NCBI GenBank assembly: GCA_045577075.1
Contig: JAZNHR010000002.1
Span: 25,078 to 89,077, forward strand
Origin: SIG447 sp045577075
GTDB lineage: Bacteria; Bacillota; Clostridia; UMGS1883; UMGS1540
Direction of reading: 5' to 3'
Length of the DNA stretch: 64,000 bases
Position numbers and translations under genes: made by a program. The notes beneath the pieces were generated by a model. The model was not told where the DNA came from and did no database searches. It saw nothing but the letters and a program-made list of their open reading frames with translations. Shown piece by piece: positions 14,253 through 23,185 of the stretch (its first letter is position 1; each line of letters begins with the position of its first letter).

Positions 14253-15620
14253 ATGCGCTTTCGAGATAAATTTCGCGATTTTAAAAACCGCCTTACAGAC
14301 CGCCATATGTATTCAATTATTGTTGGTCTGATTGTCGTTATGGTTGCCGTTTTCGGATATCAGGCAAAAGTCAGCGCAGATTACAAAAACAGACTTGACG
14401 CCCAGTACATCCGCGCGTTTGATGACCTTACGGAATACGTTTCCACAATTGAAACCTCCCTGTTTAAGTGTGCTGCAGTCTCTGATCCAAAAAGCGTTGT
14501 ACGCCTTGCAAACGATATTTATGCAAAGGCAGCGTCTGCAAGCACATGCCTTGGGCAGCTTCCTCTTTCCGATGCCCATCTGGAAAATACGGCAAAATAC
14601 CTTTCCCAGGTTGGCGATTTTACCTATATGCTTGCGCTTAGCTACATGGACGAGCCGAATGTCAGCGAGCAACAGCGTCAAACAATGCTGGACCTTTCCA
14701 GATATGCCGTAACGCTTGAGGAAGGCCTCTATGATATGCAGCAAAAGCTTTACAGCGGCTCTCTTCGTTTCGGCACGCCTTCGGGCCAAAACGGGGACGG
14801 CTTTGTAGGTGATATGGAGCATTTAGAAGCACAATTCCAGGATTACCCCTCCCTTATCTATGACGGCCCGTTTTCCGACCATGTGCAGGATAAGGAATCC
14901 CTTCTTTTAAAAGATGCACCGGAAATCACAAGAGAGGACGCGGAGAGAAAAATTCAAGATGTTGTTTCCGCGGAACGTCTTGGCGAAATACGGTTTGATG
15001 GCGAAGTGGGCGGAAGGCTTCCTTCTTATATGTTTACTGTCTTCCCTGAAGACCGGAAAAACGGGCGCAGCATCTCTCTTCAAATCTCCAAAAAAGGTGG
15101 GATGCTTTTGCAGATGCTGGATAATCGGGAAGTAAAAACCCAAGACATTGATATGGACACAGCGAAACATCTGGCAAACAAATATTTGGAAACGGTTGGT
15201 CTTTTCGACATGCGTGACAGTTACTTTGAACTCAAAGAGAACATTGCCACAATCAATTTTGCCTATGCGAAAGGAAATATTTTGTATTACCCTGACCTTG
15301 TAAAGGTCAAGATTGCAATGGATAGCGGTGAAATTCTCGGCATGGAAGCCGGCGGTTATGCCGCAAATCACACCGACCGTACCTTTCCATCTCCAAAAAT
15401 CACCGCACAGGACGCACAAAAAAAGCTTTCTCCTGCGCTTTCTGTTGAAAACGTACAACTTGCTGTAATTCCAAGAGAAAGCCAGGACGAAGCTTTTTGT
15501 TGGGAATTTAAGTGCAGAATGGATGATAAAACCTTTTTAATTTATTTAAATACGGAAACAGGCGCAGAAGAAGACGTTTTAATGCTACTGGAGACAGAAG
15601 GCGGCATGCTTACCATATAA
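14253..15620 (+). CDS. ypeB: Spore germination protein YpeB
   Basis: 455 residues. A basic N-terminus and one membrane span (about 19-37) lead into a long helical region (40-190), followed by repeated PepSY-like YPEB units from about residue 225 onward (ITREDAERKIQ; DMDTAKHLANKYLE; ITAQDAQKKL). YpeB is made in the forespore and keeps the cortex-lytic enzyme SleB in place and inactive until germination. In Bacillus it follows sleB; no sleB is found on either side here (secF upstream, an SASP gene downstream). Confidence 0.88.
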   Translation: MRFRDKFRDFKNRLTDRHMYSIIVGLIVVMVAVFGYQAKVSADYKNRLDAQYIRAFDDLTEYVSTIETSLFKCAAVSDPKSVVRLANDIYAKAASASTCLGQLPLSDAHLENTAKYLSQVGDFTYMLALSYMDEPNVSEQQRQTMLDLSRYAVTLEEGLYDMQQKLYSGSLRFGTPSGQNGDGFVGDMEHLEAQFQDYPSLIYDGPFSDHVQDKESLLLKDAPEITREDAERKIQDVVSAERLGEIRFDGEVGGRLPSYMFTVFPEDRKNGRSISLQISKKGGMLLQMLDNREVKTQDIDMDTAKHLANKYLETVGLFDMRDSYFELKENIATINFAYAKGNILYYPDLVKVKIAMDSGEILGMEAGGYAANHTDRTFPSPKITAQDAQKKLSPALSVENVQLAVIPRESQDEAFCWEFKCRMDDKTFLIYLNTETGAEEDVLMLLETEGGMLTI

Positions 15621-15626
15621 CGTCGC

Positions 15627-15655
15627 AAATATTCCCCTCCTCAGCGGTTATACTA
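15627..15655 (+). promoter_or_regulatory. Possible sigma-G promoter of the SASP gene
   Basis: AAATA (15627-15631), 17 bp, TATACTA (15649-15655; 6 of 7 to CATAMTA), 42 bp before the SASP start. Confidence 0.4.
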
Positions 15656-15697
15656 TCTATGTACCGTAAAGGTTACAAACTGAATGTGGGGGTAAAA

Positions 15698-15874
15698 ATG
15701 ATGCGTGGGCGTGGAATGATGAGTGAAAACTTAAAGCAGGAAATTGCAAAGGAATTAGGTGTGTATGACATTGTAAAGCAATCCGGATGGGGCGCTGTAA
15801 GCTCCAGAGACTGCGGTAACATGGTCTCTCGTGCGATTGAAATTGCAGAGCGCAGTGTAAAAAATAATTCCTAA
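15698..15874 (+). CDS. Small acid-soluble spore protein, alpha/beta type
   Basis: 58 residues from the ATG at 15698, with GGGGG 6 nt upstream; a longer frame to 15659 lacks a ribosome site. It contains KQEIAKELGVYDIVKQSGWG and SSRDCGNMVSRAIEIAE, the two helices and conserved turn of alpha/beta SASPs. The short form resembles the SspF-type proteins of Clostridia. SASPs coat spore DNA and protect it from UV and heat. It follows ypeB, another forespore gene. Confidence 0.88.
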   Translation: MMRGRGMMSENLKQEIAKELGVYDIVKQSGWGAVSSRDCGNMVSRAIEIAERSVKNNS

Positions 15875-15883
15875 AACAAGACA

Positions 15884-15907
15884 CGGCAGGGAAAATATTC
15901 CCTGCCG
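15884..15907. terminator. Shared terminator between SASP and nagA
   Basis: CGGCAGGGAA-AATA-TTCCCTGCCG is a perfect 10-bp stem between convergent genes. The T-stretch is short on both sides (TCTTTCC on +, TGTCTTG on minus). Confidence 0.7.
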
Positions 15908-15916
15908 TCTTTCCGT

Positions 15917-17047
15917 TTATTTTGTTCTCCAAACTTTACCGCCAATCACGGTAGCAACTAAGTCTAAATCCGGACTTAAAATGGTAAAGTCCGCATCAAA
16001 GCCTACTTCTATTTTCCCTTTCTTTTCCACACCAATCAATGTCGCCGGATTTTCTGTTGCCATTTTTACAGCATCATCAAACGGAATACCCCATTTGACT
16101 ACATTTCGAAAGCAATCTAATACATTGGACGTACTGCCTGCCAAGGCACCGTCATCTGTTCTTGCAACACCATTTAAAACAGTAACATGCTGGCCGCCTA
16201 AGGTATAAGAACCGTCCGGCATGCCGGCAGCGCGCATGCTGTCGCTAATTAAAATCACTTTATCATAGCCCTTAGCTTTCATTGCCATTTTTGCAGCGGC
16301 AGGATGGACGTGAATGCCGTCACAAATCAGTTCTGCATATACATCGGGATTTTCTAAAATCGCGCCAATCGTGCCGGGTGCACGATGGAGTAGCGGTGCC
16401 ATACCATTATACAAATGCGTCGCATTCCTTACACCGGCATCGATTGCTTTTTTGGCTGTCTCATAATCCGCGGCCGTGTGTCCGATAGCCGCTACAACGC
16501 CGCGACTTTCTAAATGCAAAATGGCATCGATTGCGCCCGGCACTTCAGGTGCCAGACTCATAATACGCACAAAACCGGGAGATACATTTACCATTTTTTC
16601 TATCTCAGCAATGTCGGCATTCCGTAGATATGCGGGATTTTGTGCGCCTTTATATTCTTCGGAGAAATATGGACCTTCCAGATGCACACCTAAAATAGTA
16701 GCACCCTCACCCTTTTCATTTCGCTTTGCCGCGCAAATTGAGGTACACGATGCGTCTACGGGCATGGAAACAGTTGTCGGCAAAAAGGAAGTGACGCCAT
16801 GGTTTGCCATATAGACTTTCATGGTTTGCATTGCTTTATCCGTGGCATCCATCGTGTCCGCGCACATTGCGCCATGGGTATGTATATCTATAAATCCCGG
16901 TAAAACAAACGCGTCCCCAAAATCCAGACAATCCGGCTCTAAATGAGTACCGATTGCTGAAATTATACCATTTTCGATGGTAAGCACCTTTTCTTCACGA
17001 CCGAAAATCCGCCCTTTGATCTGCACAATTCTCATCCCCTTTTGCAT
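15917..17047 (-). CDS. nagA: N-acetylglucosamine-6-phosphate deacetylase
   Basis: 376 residues from the ATG at 17047. A longer frame reaches 17101 but would run into spoIIP, and the ATG at 17035 has its AGGGG in contact with the codon. An amidohydrolase barrel with DIHTHGAMCADTMDA near residues 50-64, the metal glutamate in HLEGPYF, GHTAADY, THLYNGMAPLLHR and the catalytic Asp in SDSMRAAG. It removes acetate from GlcNAc-6-P in amino-sugar use and wall recycling. No nagB is adjacent. Its start region overlaps the spoIIP promoter. Confidence 0.92.
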   Translation of the reverse strand: MQKGMRIVQIKGRIFGREEKVLTIENGIISAIGTHLEPDCLDFGDAFVLPGFIDIHTHGAMCADTMDATDKAMQTMKVYMANHGVTSFLPTTVSMPVDASCTSICAAKRNEKGEGATILGVHLEGPYFSEEYKGAQNPAYLRNADIAEIEKMVNVSPGFVRIMSLAPEVPGAIDAILHLESRGVVAAIGHTAADYETAKKAIDAGVRNATHLYNGMAPLLHRAPGTIGAILENPDVYAELICDGIHVHPAAAKMAMKAKGYDKVILISDSMRAAGMPDGSYTLGGQHVTVLNGVARTDDGALAGSTSNVLDCFRNVVKWGIPFDDAVKMATENPATLIGVEKKGKIEVGFDADFTILSPDLDLVATVIGGKVWRTK

Positions 17048-17072
17048 ATCTTCTACACCCTGTCCATAAAAT
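17044..17072 (+). promoter_or_regulatory. Candidate sigma-E promoter of spoIIP
   Basis: GCATATC (17044-17050), 14 bp, CATAAAAT (17065-17072). The -10 matches the mother-cell consensus CATACAAT at 7 of 8. The start point would lie just before the GAGGTG ribosome site. Confidence 0.55.
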
Positions 17073-17092
17073 ACATACTGTGAGGTGTAGCC

Positions 17093-18109
17093 ATGAAACA
17101 AAAATCCTTTAAATTGATTCTGCTGTTTTTTATAATTTACAGCATACTATTTCTGTGCGGTGCAGGCGTACTTTTTACAGGCGGACGGGCAGTCTCCTTT
17201 TCCGGAGAGTCTGTTTTTGCCGCCACGCCTTCCCTGTCTGTCCCGGATATTTCCTTTTATTCCGCCCTCCCCTTTGTCTTTAAGCCTTCCGCGGAAGAGG
17301 AACAAATAAATCCGGCAGTTCAAAGTCCTGTAGTAAAGCAGGAGCAATTTAAGACGTATGACGCCGAGCCGGCAGTCATGGGGAGCGTCTTGCAAATTAA
17401 AAACAGCACGGACTACGCCGTGGATACAGAGGCACTTCTCGCTTCCCCGTTCCCTTTGGGAAACGACGGGCCAAAGGTGTTAATCGTACATACACACACC
17501 TCGGAGGCCTACGCCCAAAGTGAAAGCTATGCCTATGTGCCCTCCGATGCATATCGAACGGAAAACACGGAGTATAACATTTGCCGCGTGGGAAAAAAGC
17601 TCGCAGAAACCTTGGAACGCCACGGCATCTCTGTTTTGCACGATACAACAAGCCACGACTATCCGTCCTACAGCGGCTGCTATGCCCGTTCTCTCTCTAC
17701 GGTGGAAAAAAACCTGGCAGAGCATCCATCTATCGAAGTTGTGATTGATTTACATCGCGATGCTATTTCTGATGCGGAGGGAAATTATTTGAAAACCACA
17801 GCAGAAATTGACGGCAAAGAAAGTGCACAAGCCCTTGTGGTAGTAGGAACCGATGCCGGTGGTCTACCACATGACACATGGGAGAATAATTTATCTTTGG
17901 GTCTTAAGGTGCAAAAGGCAATTTGTGAGATGTATCCGGGTCTTGCGCGCCCCCTGCATCTCCGTACAGAACGGTTTAACGGGCACGCTTCGAAAGGAGC
18001 GCTTCTCATTGAAATCGGCTCCAACGGCAACACAATGGAAGAAGCCCTGTACTGTGCGGAACTTGTAGGAAACGCACTCTCAAAAGCACTTTTAGGCCTT
18101 ATGAAATAG
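17093..18109 (+). CDS. spoIIP: Stage II sporulation protein P
   Basis: 338 residues: a signal anchor at about 8-28, a variable linker, and the SpoIIP amidase/endopeptidase domain from about 125. Family motifs are VLIVHTHTSEAY, VVIDLHRDAI and GALLIEIGSNGNTMEEAL, which supply the zinc-binding His and Glu residues. Within the DMP complex SpoIIP cuts septal and engulfment peptidoglycan together with SpoIID (33108). Its stop abuts the feoB stop on the other strand with no gap. Confidence 0.92.
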   Translation: MKQKSFKLILLFFIIYSILFLCGAGVLFTGGRAVSFSGESVFAATPSLSVPDISFYSALPFVFKPSAEEEQINPAVQSPVVKQEQFKTYDAEPAVMGSVLQIKNSTDYAVDTEALLASPFPLGNDGPKVLIVHTHTSEAYAQSESYAYVPSDAYRTENTEYNICRVGKKLAETLERHGISVLHDTTSHDYPSYSGCYARSLSTVEKNLAEHPSIEVVIDLHRDAISDAEGNYLKTTAEIDGKESAQALVVVGTDAGGLPHDTWENNLSLGLKVQKAICEMYPGLARPLHLRTERFNGHASKGALLIEIGSNGNTMEEALYCAELVGNALSKALLGLMK

Positions 18110-20464
18110 CTAGAAGAGTCCAACTGCAATCCAAATGCCGCGAACGACGAGGGCACAAATCCAAGCAATCAGGCATTGCCCTAACACAATACCAAGTGCC
18201 CACTTTCCGCCAAGCTCACGTTTTATGGATGCCACGGCCGCAACACACGGCGTATATAAGAGGCAAAACACCAACAGCGCCAAAGCGGACATAGGAGACA
18301 AAACGGACAGTAACTCGGTTCCCTCTCCCACCAGTACCGACAAGGTAGAAACTACGCTTTCCTTCGCCATAAAGCCGGCCACAAGAGCCGTTACAATTTT
18401 CCAGTCCCCAAATCCAAGGGGTGCAAAAAGAGGTGCTAAAACGCCGGAAACGCTCGCAAGCATGCTATCCTGCGCGTTTTCAACAATATTAAAGCGAAAA
18501 TCAAAGGTCTGCAAAAGCCATACCACAATGGACGCGATGAAAATAACTGTAAACGCTCTTTGCAAAAAGTCCTTCGCTTTGTCCCACAACAGGCGCGCTA
18601 CGTTCTTTGCGCCCGGCATACGGTAATTTGGCAGTTCCATTACAAAGGGTACCGCCTCACCTTTAAACGCCGTACCTTTAGAAATATATGCCGTAAGTAC
18701 ACCCACCAAAATACCGAGAAGATAAAGACCAATCATAATGAGTGCCGCATGGTTTGGGAAAAAAGCGGCGGTAAAAAAGCCATAAATCGGGAGCTTTGCC
18801 GTACAGCTCATAAAGGGTGTAAGCATAATCGTAAGCTTTCGGTCACGGGCTGAGGGAAGCGTTCTGCTTGCCATAACACCCGGCACCGTACACCCAAAAC
18901 CAATCAGCATGGGGACGATACTTCTGCCCGAAAGGCCGATCCTCCGAAGCAGCTTATCCATAACAAAAGCAACACGTGCCATATAGCCGCTGTCCTCAAG
19001 GAGTGATAAAAAGAAAAACAGCACCACAATAATGGGAATAAAGCTCAAAACACTTCCTACGCCGCTAAAGATGCCGTCAATGATAAGCGCGTGCAGGACG
19101 GGGTTTACATGAATGGTTGACAGCCAAGCGTCCACAGACGTAGAAAGAAATGTAATACCCATTTCCAAAACTTCCTGCAGGTATGCACCAATTACACTAA
19201 AGGTAAGCCAAAACACAAGCGCCATGATGCCGACAAAGGCCGGAATAGCCGTATATTTCCCGGTCAAAATTTTGTCCAGGTTGCGACTTCGTCTATGCTC
19301 GCGGCTTTCCTTCGGTTTTACCACCGTTTTTTGACACAGCTTGTGAATAAATGAAAAACGCATGTCTGCAATGGCGGCGGCGCGGTCAAGCCCTCGTTCT
19401 TCTTCCATCTGACAAATAATGTGCTCAATGGTTTCTTTTTCGTTTTGAGAAAGAGAGAGTGCCTGCATAATAAGTGCGTCACCCTCTATCAGCTTACTCG
19501 CGGCAAACCGCACCGGTATTCCTGCCGTATGGGCGTGGTCCTCAATAAGATGCATGATGCCATGGATGCAGCGGTGCACGGCACCACCATTTTTATCTTT
19601 ATCACAAAAATCCGTTCTGCCCGGCTTTTCCTGATAACGGGCAATATGAACGGCATGACGTACAAGTTCTTCTACGCCTTCGTTCTTTGCGGCAGAAATG
19701 GGTACGACGGGGATTCCGAGCATTTCTTCCATTTCATTGATATGAATTGTTCCCCCGTTTCCCCGCACTTCGTCCATCATATTCAAAGCCAAAACCACGG
19801 GGACATCCAGTTCCATGAGCTGTAGCGTCAAATACAAATTTCGTTCTATGTTTGTAGCGTCTACAATATTGATAATGCCTGTAGGCTTTTCTTTTAAAAT
19901 AAATTCCCGGGAAACAATTTCCTCTCGACTAAAGGGGGAAAGTGAATAAATGCCGGGCAGGTCTGTCACTTCCGTATCGCTCTCACCACGGATAGCCCCG
20001 CTCTTTCGGTCTACGGTAACACCGGGAAAGTTTCCTACATGCTGGTTTGCCCCCGTCAAATGATTAAACAGCGTTGTTTTCCCGCAGTTTTGATTACCTG
20101 CAAGGGCAAAGGTGAGCTTGTGTCCTTTGGGCAAGGGATTTTCTTCTGCTTTTACATGGTATTTTCCGCTTTCGCCAAGGCCCGGATGTGCCGCCTTCTT
20201 CGTTGGTGCATTCGCATTGTTCAGCACTTCCTTTTGGGGCTCCATTTCACGAATACCGATTTTTTCCGCATCCGCCTTCCTTAATGTAAGCGTATAGCCA
20301 TGAATTTCCAGCTCCATGGGGTCGCCCATGGGCGCATACTTCATAAGCGTAACCGCCGCCCCGGGGATTACACCCATGTCCAGAAAATGCTGACGGAGAC
20401 GGCCTTCTCCTCCGACTTCCGTTATAATTGCACTTTTTCCGATTTCTAAATCTTTAAGCGTCAT
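18110..20464 (-). CDS. feoB: Ferrous iron transporter, FeoA-FeoB fusion
   Basis: 784 residues. Residues 1-75 are a complete FeoA SH3-like domain (LRQHFLDMGVIPGA). A linker of about 40 residues follows. FeoB begins near 115 with the G domain (G1 GNQNCGKTTLFN, G3 DLPGIYS, G4 NMMDE), and the two Gate membrane motifs follow after about 400, with cysteines in GFGCTVPGVMASRTL and FMSCTAKLPIY. It imports Fe(II). It lies 18 bp after a polysaccharide deacetylase gene on the same strand and may be co-transcribed. A separate feoA and feoB pair is at 46984-49120. Confidence 0.93.
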   Translation of the reverse strand: MTLKDLEIGKSAIITEVGGEGRLRQHFLDMGVIPGAAVTLMKYAPMGDPMELEIHGYTLTLRKADAEKIGIREMEPQKEVLNNANAPTKKAAHPGLGESGKYHVKAEENPLPKGHKLTFALAGNQNCGKTTLFNHLTGANQHVGNFPGVTVDRKSGAIRGESDTEVTDLPGIYSLSPFSREEIVSREFILKEKPTGIINIVDATNIERNLYLTLQLMELDVPVVLALNMMDEVRGNGGTIHINEMEEMLGIPVVPISAAKNEGVEELVRHAVHIARYQEKPGRTDFCDKDKNGGAVHRCIHGIMHLIEDHAHTAGIPVRFAASKLIEGDALIMQALSLSQNEKETIEHIICQMEEERGLDRAAAIADMRFSFIHKLCQKTVVKPKESREHRRSRNLDKILTGKYTAIPAFVGIMALVFWLTFSVIGAYLQEVLEMGITFLSTSVDAWLSTIHVNPVLHALIIDGIFSGVGSVLSFIPIIVVLFFFLSLLEDSGYMARVAFVMDKLLRRIGLSGRSIVPMLIGFGCTVPGVMASRTLPSARDRKLTIMLTPFMSCTAKLPIYGFFTAAFFPNHAALIMIGLYLLGILVGVLTAYISKGTAFKGEAVPFVMELPNYRMPGAKNVARLLWDKAKDFLQRAFTVIFIASIVVWLLQTFDFRFNIVENAQDSMLASVSGVLAPLFAPLGFGDWKIVTALVAGFMAKESVVSTLSVLVGEGTELLSVLSPMSALALLVFCLLYTPCVAAVASIKRELGGKWALGIVLGQCLIAWICALVVRGIWIAVGLF

Positions 20465-20482
20465 ATTTTTTGCTCCATACTT

Positions 20483-21553
20483 TTAAAATCCGTAATACGC
20501 CGTTCCGGCAGTAAGAGAAACGCCTTTTGCCGCCGCAAGTTCTCGCACGGTAACAAGCTGAAACCCTTTTTTAAGTAGTGCCGGTACAATCATTTTCACC
20601 GCATCCGCGGTGGCACCATAGATATCATGCATTAAAATAATGTTACCGTCAGAAGCGTACTGCACGACATGCTGTGCAATGCGGTTTGCATCTTGCGTTT
20701 GCCAGTCTCTGGGGTCTACATTCCAAAGGACAAGCGGCATCCCTGCGTTTGCACGAACAGATGCGTTGTGGTTTCCGTAAGGGGGACGCAGGGAAACAGG
20801 ATTTTCTCCGATTATATTTTTGACAATAGTATTCGTTCTGGTAATTTCCGAGCGAATTTTTCCTACGGAAGATGCGGACAAATCCGGATGCAAATACGTG
20901 TGATTCCCTATGTCGCACCCAAGGCTATGCGCGCGCTTTATCTGTGCCGGATACTGTTCTGCCTGACAACCCAGCACAAAAAATGTTGCCCGTGCACCAT
21001 ACCGTTCCAAAGTGTTTAAAATGGAATCTGTATGTACGCCGTGGGGGCCGTCATCAAACGTGAGTGCCACCATAGGTCCTTCGATTGGCATGCGCCTCCA
21101 GCCCAAGGCAAGATACGCCTCTACCTCTGTTTTGTACACCACAATGGAACAGTTGCCGGGCGCGTAAAGCGTTTCCACCGTTTCCTCGTATGTTTCATAC
21201 CAGCCTACAGAAAGATACGCCGGGACTTCCGATTTATAAACGGTTATTCTTCTGCCGTCAAGCGCGTAAAGCTCCTTGACCGTTTCTTCATATGTTTCAT
21301 ACCAGCCAACCGCCACGTATGCCGGTACCTCGGCTTTATAAACGCGCACGCTTCGGCCGTCCATAGAGTAGAGCGTGGCAACAGTTTCCTCAAAGGAATT
21401 GTACCACCCTAAATGCAGATATGTATCTACCGCCGTTTCGTCCACAATCGCGGTTCGACCGTCCGGTGCATAAATCATACTGTTTGTGCTTCCTACCGGC
21501 ATGGAAATGCATAAAAGCAATACTGCCAGAAGAAAACTTGTGCTTTTTTTCAT
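20483..21553 (-). CDS. Polysaccharide deacetylase with four N-terminal repeats
   Basis: 356 residues: a signal peptide (1-23), then four tandem units of about 33 residues between about 26 and 155, each built on a DGR-(V)-x-EVPAY-x-GWYETYEETV pattern, and a NodB-type deacetylase domain (about 160-340). Catalytic motifs are all present: TFDDGP, HTYLHP, RPPYG, NVDPRDW and LMHDIY. It probably removes acetyl groups from peptidoglycan or another N-acetylated glycan outside the cell. The repeats, spaced like a beta-hairpin wall- or glycan-binding module, are unusual. It is followed closely by feoB. Confidence 0.85.
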   Translation of the reverse strand: MKKSTSFLLAVLLLCISMPVGSTNSMIYAPDGRTAIVDETAVDTYLHLGWYNSFEETVATLYSMDGRSVRVYKAEVPAYVAVGWYETYEETVKELYALDGRRITVYKSEVPAYLSVGWYETYEETVETLYAPGNCSIVVYKTEVEAYLALGWRRMPIEGPMVALTFDDGPHGVHTDSILNTLERYGARATFFVLGCQAEQYPAQIKRAHSLGCDIGNHTYLHPDLSASSVGKIRSEITRTNTIVKNIIGENPVSLRPPYGNHNASVRANAGMPLVLWNVDPRDWQTQDANRIAQHVVQYASDGNIILMHDIYGATADAVKMIVPALLKKGFQLVTVRELAAAKGVSLTAGTAYYGF

Positions 21554-21587
21554 TGGTAACCTCTTCTTTTGTAAATTTCCATTTTAA

Positions 21588-21616
21588 ATTCTACCACAAA
21601 CAGGAGCACTTGTAAA
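21588..21616 (-). promoter_or_regulatory. Promoter of the deacetylase gene
   Basis: Minus-strand TTTACA (21616-21611) and TAGAAT (21593-21588), 17 bp apart. Confidence 0.55.
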
Positions 21617-21723
21617 GGGAAATATGCGGGATTTTTCATAAATAAGGCTAACTTTCGAAAAGGGAGCTATAAAAAATAAAAGATCGTTTTCGGCAATGAA
21701 AAATGTTGTTTCTTTATACAGTG

Positions 21724-22275
21724 TTACTTTACAAGCGAGATTAAAAAGTAACATCGCTCACTTGTATATTGAATCCCCGCAGAATTTCGTGCCAATGGTT
21801 CACCGGAACCACCTTCCCATTCTGCCGCAGCATCATCCATGCCTTTTTCCTTTTCTTTTATCCACTTATCCTCTTCTGCTTCCAAAAGAGAGAACTCTTC
21901 TACATTCATAGTAGACTTTAAATATTGAAAGACTTCATTAAGTAAAGAATCCCATTTAACATATACAGCATACGATTCTGTGTTTAATGCAGTTTGCGTT
22001 GTTGCGGTTTCATAGTTTTCCTTGCTATACGTTTCAATCGCTTCCGCTTTTTTCATAAACACGTCATATTGCCCTACCGTATTTGAATGTATTATGTTGC
22101 CGTCCGTGTCACCAGCGGATTTTTCTTCATCTTGTGAAAGCGCAACAATTGGATTTGATTTTACTTCTGTGTCGTTCTTTTCTAAATCTAAGCCGTTTCG
22201 TTTACAGGCCGACATAGTGATGGAAAGAGCAATCAAACAACAAAGGATTAAAATGCTGGTTTTATTAAGCTTCAT
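21724..22275 (-). CDS. LprI-like lipoprotein
   Basis: 183 residues. A lipoprotein signal ends at the lipobox MSAC (Cys at about residue 24). After an acidic linker, residues about 85-183 match the LprI/DUF1311 fold: a helical domain with ALNTESYAVYVKWDSLLNEV, LLEAEEDKWIKEKE and a late Cys in TSERCYFL. In Mycobacterium LprI inhibits lysozyme; in Firmicutes the role is unproven. It should be tethered to the outer face of the membrane. It is preceded by tRNA-Asp. Confidence 0.7.
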   Translation of the reverse strand: MKLNKTSILILCCLIALSITMSACKRNGLDLEKNDTEVKSNPIVALSQDEEKSAGDTDGNIIHSNTVGQYDVFMKKAEAIETYSKENYETATTQTALNTESYAVYVKWDSLLNEVFQYLKSTMNVEEFSLLEAEEDKWIKEKEKGMDDAAAEWEGGSGEPLARNSAGIQYTSERCYFLISLVK

Positions 22276-22322
22276 ATTTTCGCCTCCGCGCAGTTAATAT
22301 ACCACATTGATTTTTATCGATG

Positions 22323-22354
22323 AAAAAAGACATTTTTCATTAAGAAAAATGTCT
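22323..22354 (-). terminator. Terminator of tRNA-Asp
   Basis: On the minus strand AGACATTTTTC-TTAAT-GAAAAATGTCT followed by six T residues, 6 bp after the tRNA. Confidence 0.85.
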
Positions 22355-22359
22355 TTTTC

Positions 22360-22436
22360 TGGCGACCCGGATGGGGCTCGAACCCACGACCTCCAGCGTG
22401 ACAGGCTGGCGTTCTAACCAACTGAACTACCGGGCC
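22360..22436 (-). tRNA. tRNA-Asp (anticodon GUC), CCA encoded
   Basis: 77 nt on the minus strand. The acceptor stem GGCCCGG pairs with CCGGGTC (one G-U), the anticodon stem-loop CCAGC-CTGTCAC-GCTGG gives GUC, and the CCA is encoded. No promoter fits between it and the rpsR terminator hairpin 2 bp upstream, so it is probably made by read-through from the rpsF-ssb-rpsR operon. Confidence 0.95.
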
Positions 22437-22438
22437 AT

Positions 22439-22459
22439 AAAACCCCGCAAAATGCGGGG
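22439..22459 (-). terminator. Hairpin between rpsR and tRNA-Asp
   Basis: Minus strand: CCCCGCA-TTT-TGCGGGG then TTTTA running directly into the tRNA. Only four T residues, so a leaky terminator or a processing site. Confidence 0.6.
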
Positions 22460-22467
22460 ACTTATGT

Positions 22468-22716
22468 TTATTCAGAAGTATAGGGGAGCAATGCAATATG
22501 TCTTGCTCTCTTGATTTCTGTTGTGAGCTGACGCTGGTGCTTTGCACAGGTGCCGGTCATACGACGGGGCAGAATCTTCCCTCTGTCAGAAATAAAACGG
22601 CGCAGACGTGCAACATCCTTGTAATCGATGTGTTCTACCTTATCAGCGCAGAAAATGCAGACCTTCTTCTTTGCCTTGCGGCTGCGGTACGGTCTTTCGC
22701 TTCTTTCTCTATCCAT
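22468..22716 (-). CDS. rpsR: 30S ribosomal protein S18
   Basis: 82 residues. It carries the S18 core IDYKDVARLRRFISDRGKILPRRMTGTCAKHQRQL. Residues KKVCIFCADK plus the later CAKH give a cysteine-rich, probably zinc-binding (C+) version. S18 binds S6 on the 30S platform. It is last in the rpsF-ssb-rpsR operon. RimI, which acetylates S18 in other bacteria, is encoded at 10486. Confidence 0.96.
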   Translation of the reverse strand: MDRERSERPYRSRKAKKKVCIFCADKVEHIDYKDVARLRRFISDRGKILPRRMTGTCAKHQRQLTTEIKRARHIALLPYTSE

Positions 22717-22747
22717 GGATCTATTCTCCTTTCCGTGATTTTAACGT

Positions 22748-23170
22748 TTAGAAGGGCAAGTCATCATCCGTGGCATCCGGGCCAAACTCCATGGGGAGTT
22801 CTGCACCGCTGCCGGTGGAAAAGCCGCCGCCACTGGGGGCCGCGCTATCCTTCTTGCTCTCCACAAAATGCGCTTCATTGACAACTACTTCCGTTACCCA
22901 ATGGCGCTTACCCTCTTGGTCATCCCAAGTGCGGGTTTGAATGGAACCGTCAACACCAATCATGTTTCCCTTTGCAAAATAACGAGAGATAAAATCTGCC
23001 GTATTTCGAAATGCAACACAGTTAATAAAATCGGTTTGCCGTTCTTCCCCCTGCCGCGCGTAGCTTCTGGCTACGGCAACGGTGAAGGATGCAACGGATA
23101 CACCGCTTTGTGTCGAACGCAGTTCCGGGTCCTTGGTCAGCCGACCGACTAAAATCGCTTTGTTCAGCAT
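22748..23170 (-). CDS. ssb: Single-stranded DNA-binding protein
   Basis: 140 residues. The OB-fold at 1-105 begins MLNKAILVGRLTKDPELR and includes FINCVAFRNTADFISRYFAKG. A glycine/serine linker leads to the acidic tip DDDLPF that recruits replication and repair proteins. It sits between rpsF and rpsR in the usual Firmicutes order, 15 bp after rpsF. Confidence 0.96.
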   Translation of the reverse strand: MLNKAILVGRLTKDPELRSTQSGVSVASFTVAVARSYARQGEERQTDFINCVAFRNTADFISRYFAKGNMIGVDGSIQTRTWDDQEGKRHWVTEVVVNEAHFVESKKDSAAPSGGGFSTGSGAELPMEFGPDATDDDLPF

Positions 23171-23185
23171 ACAAAAACCCTCCTT

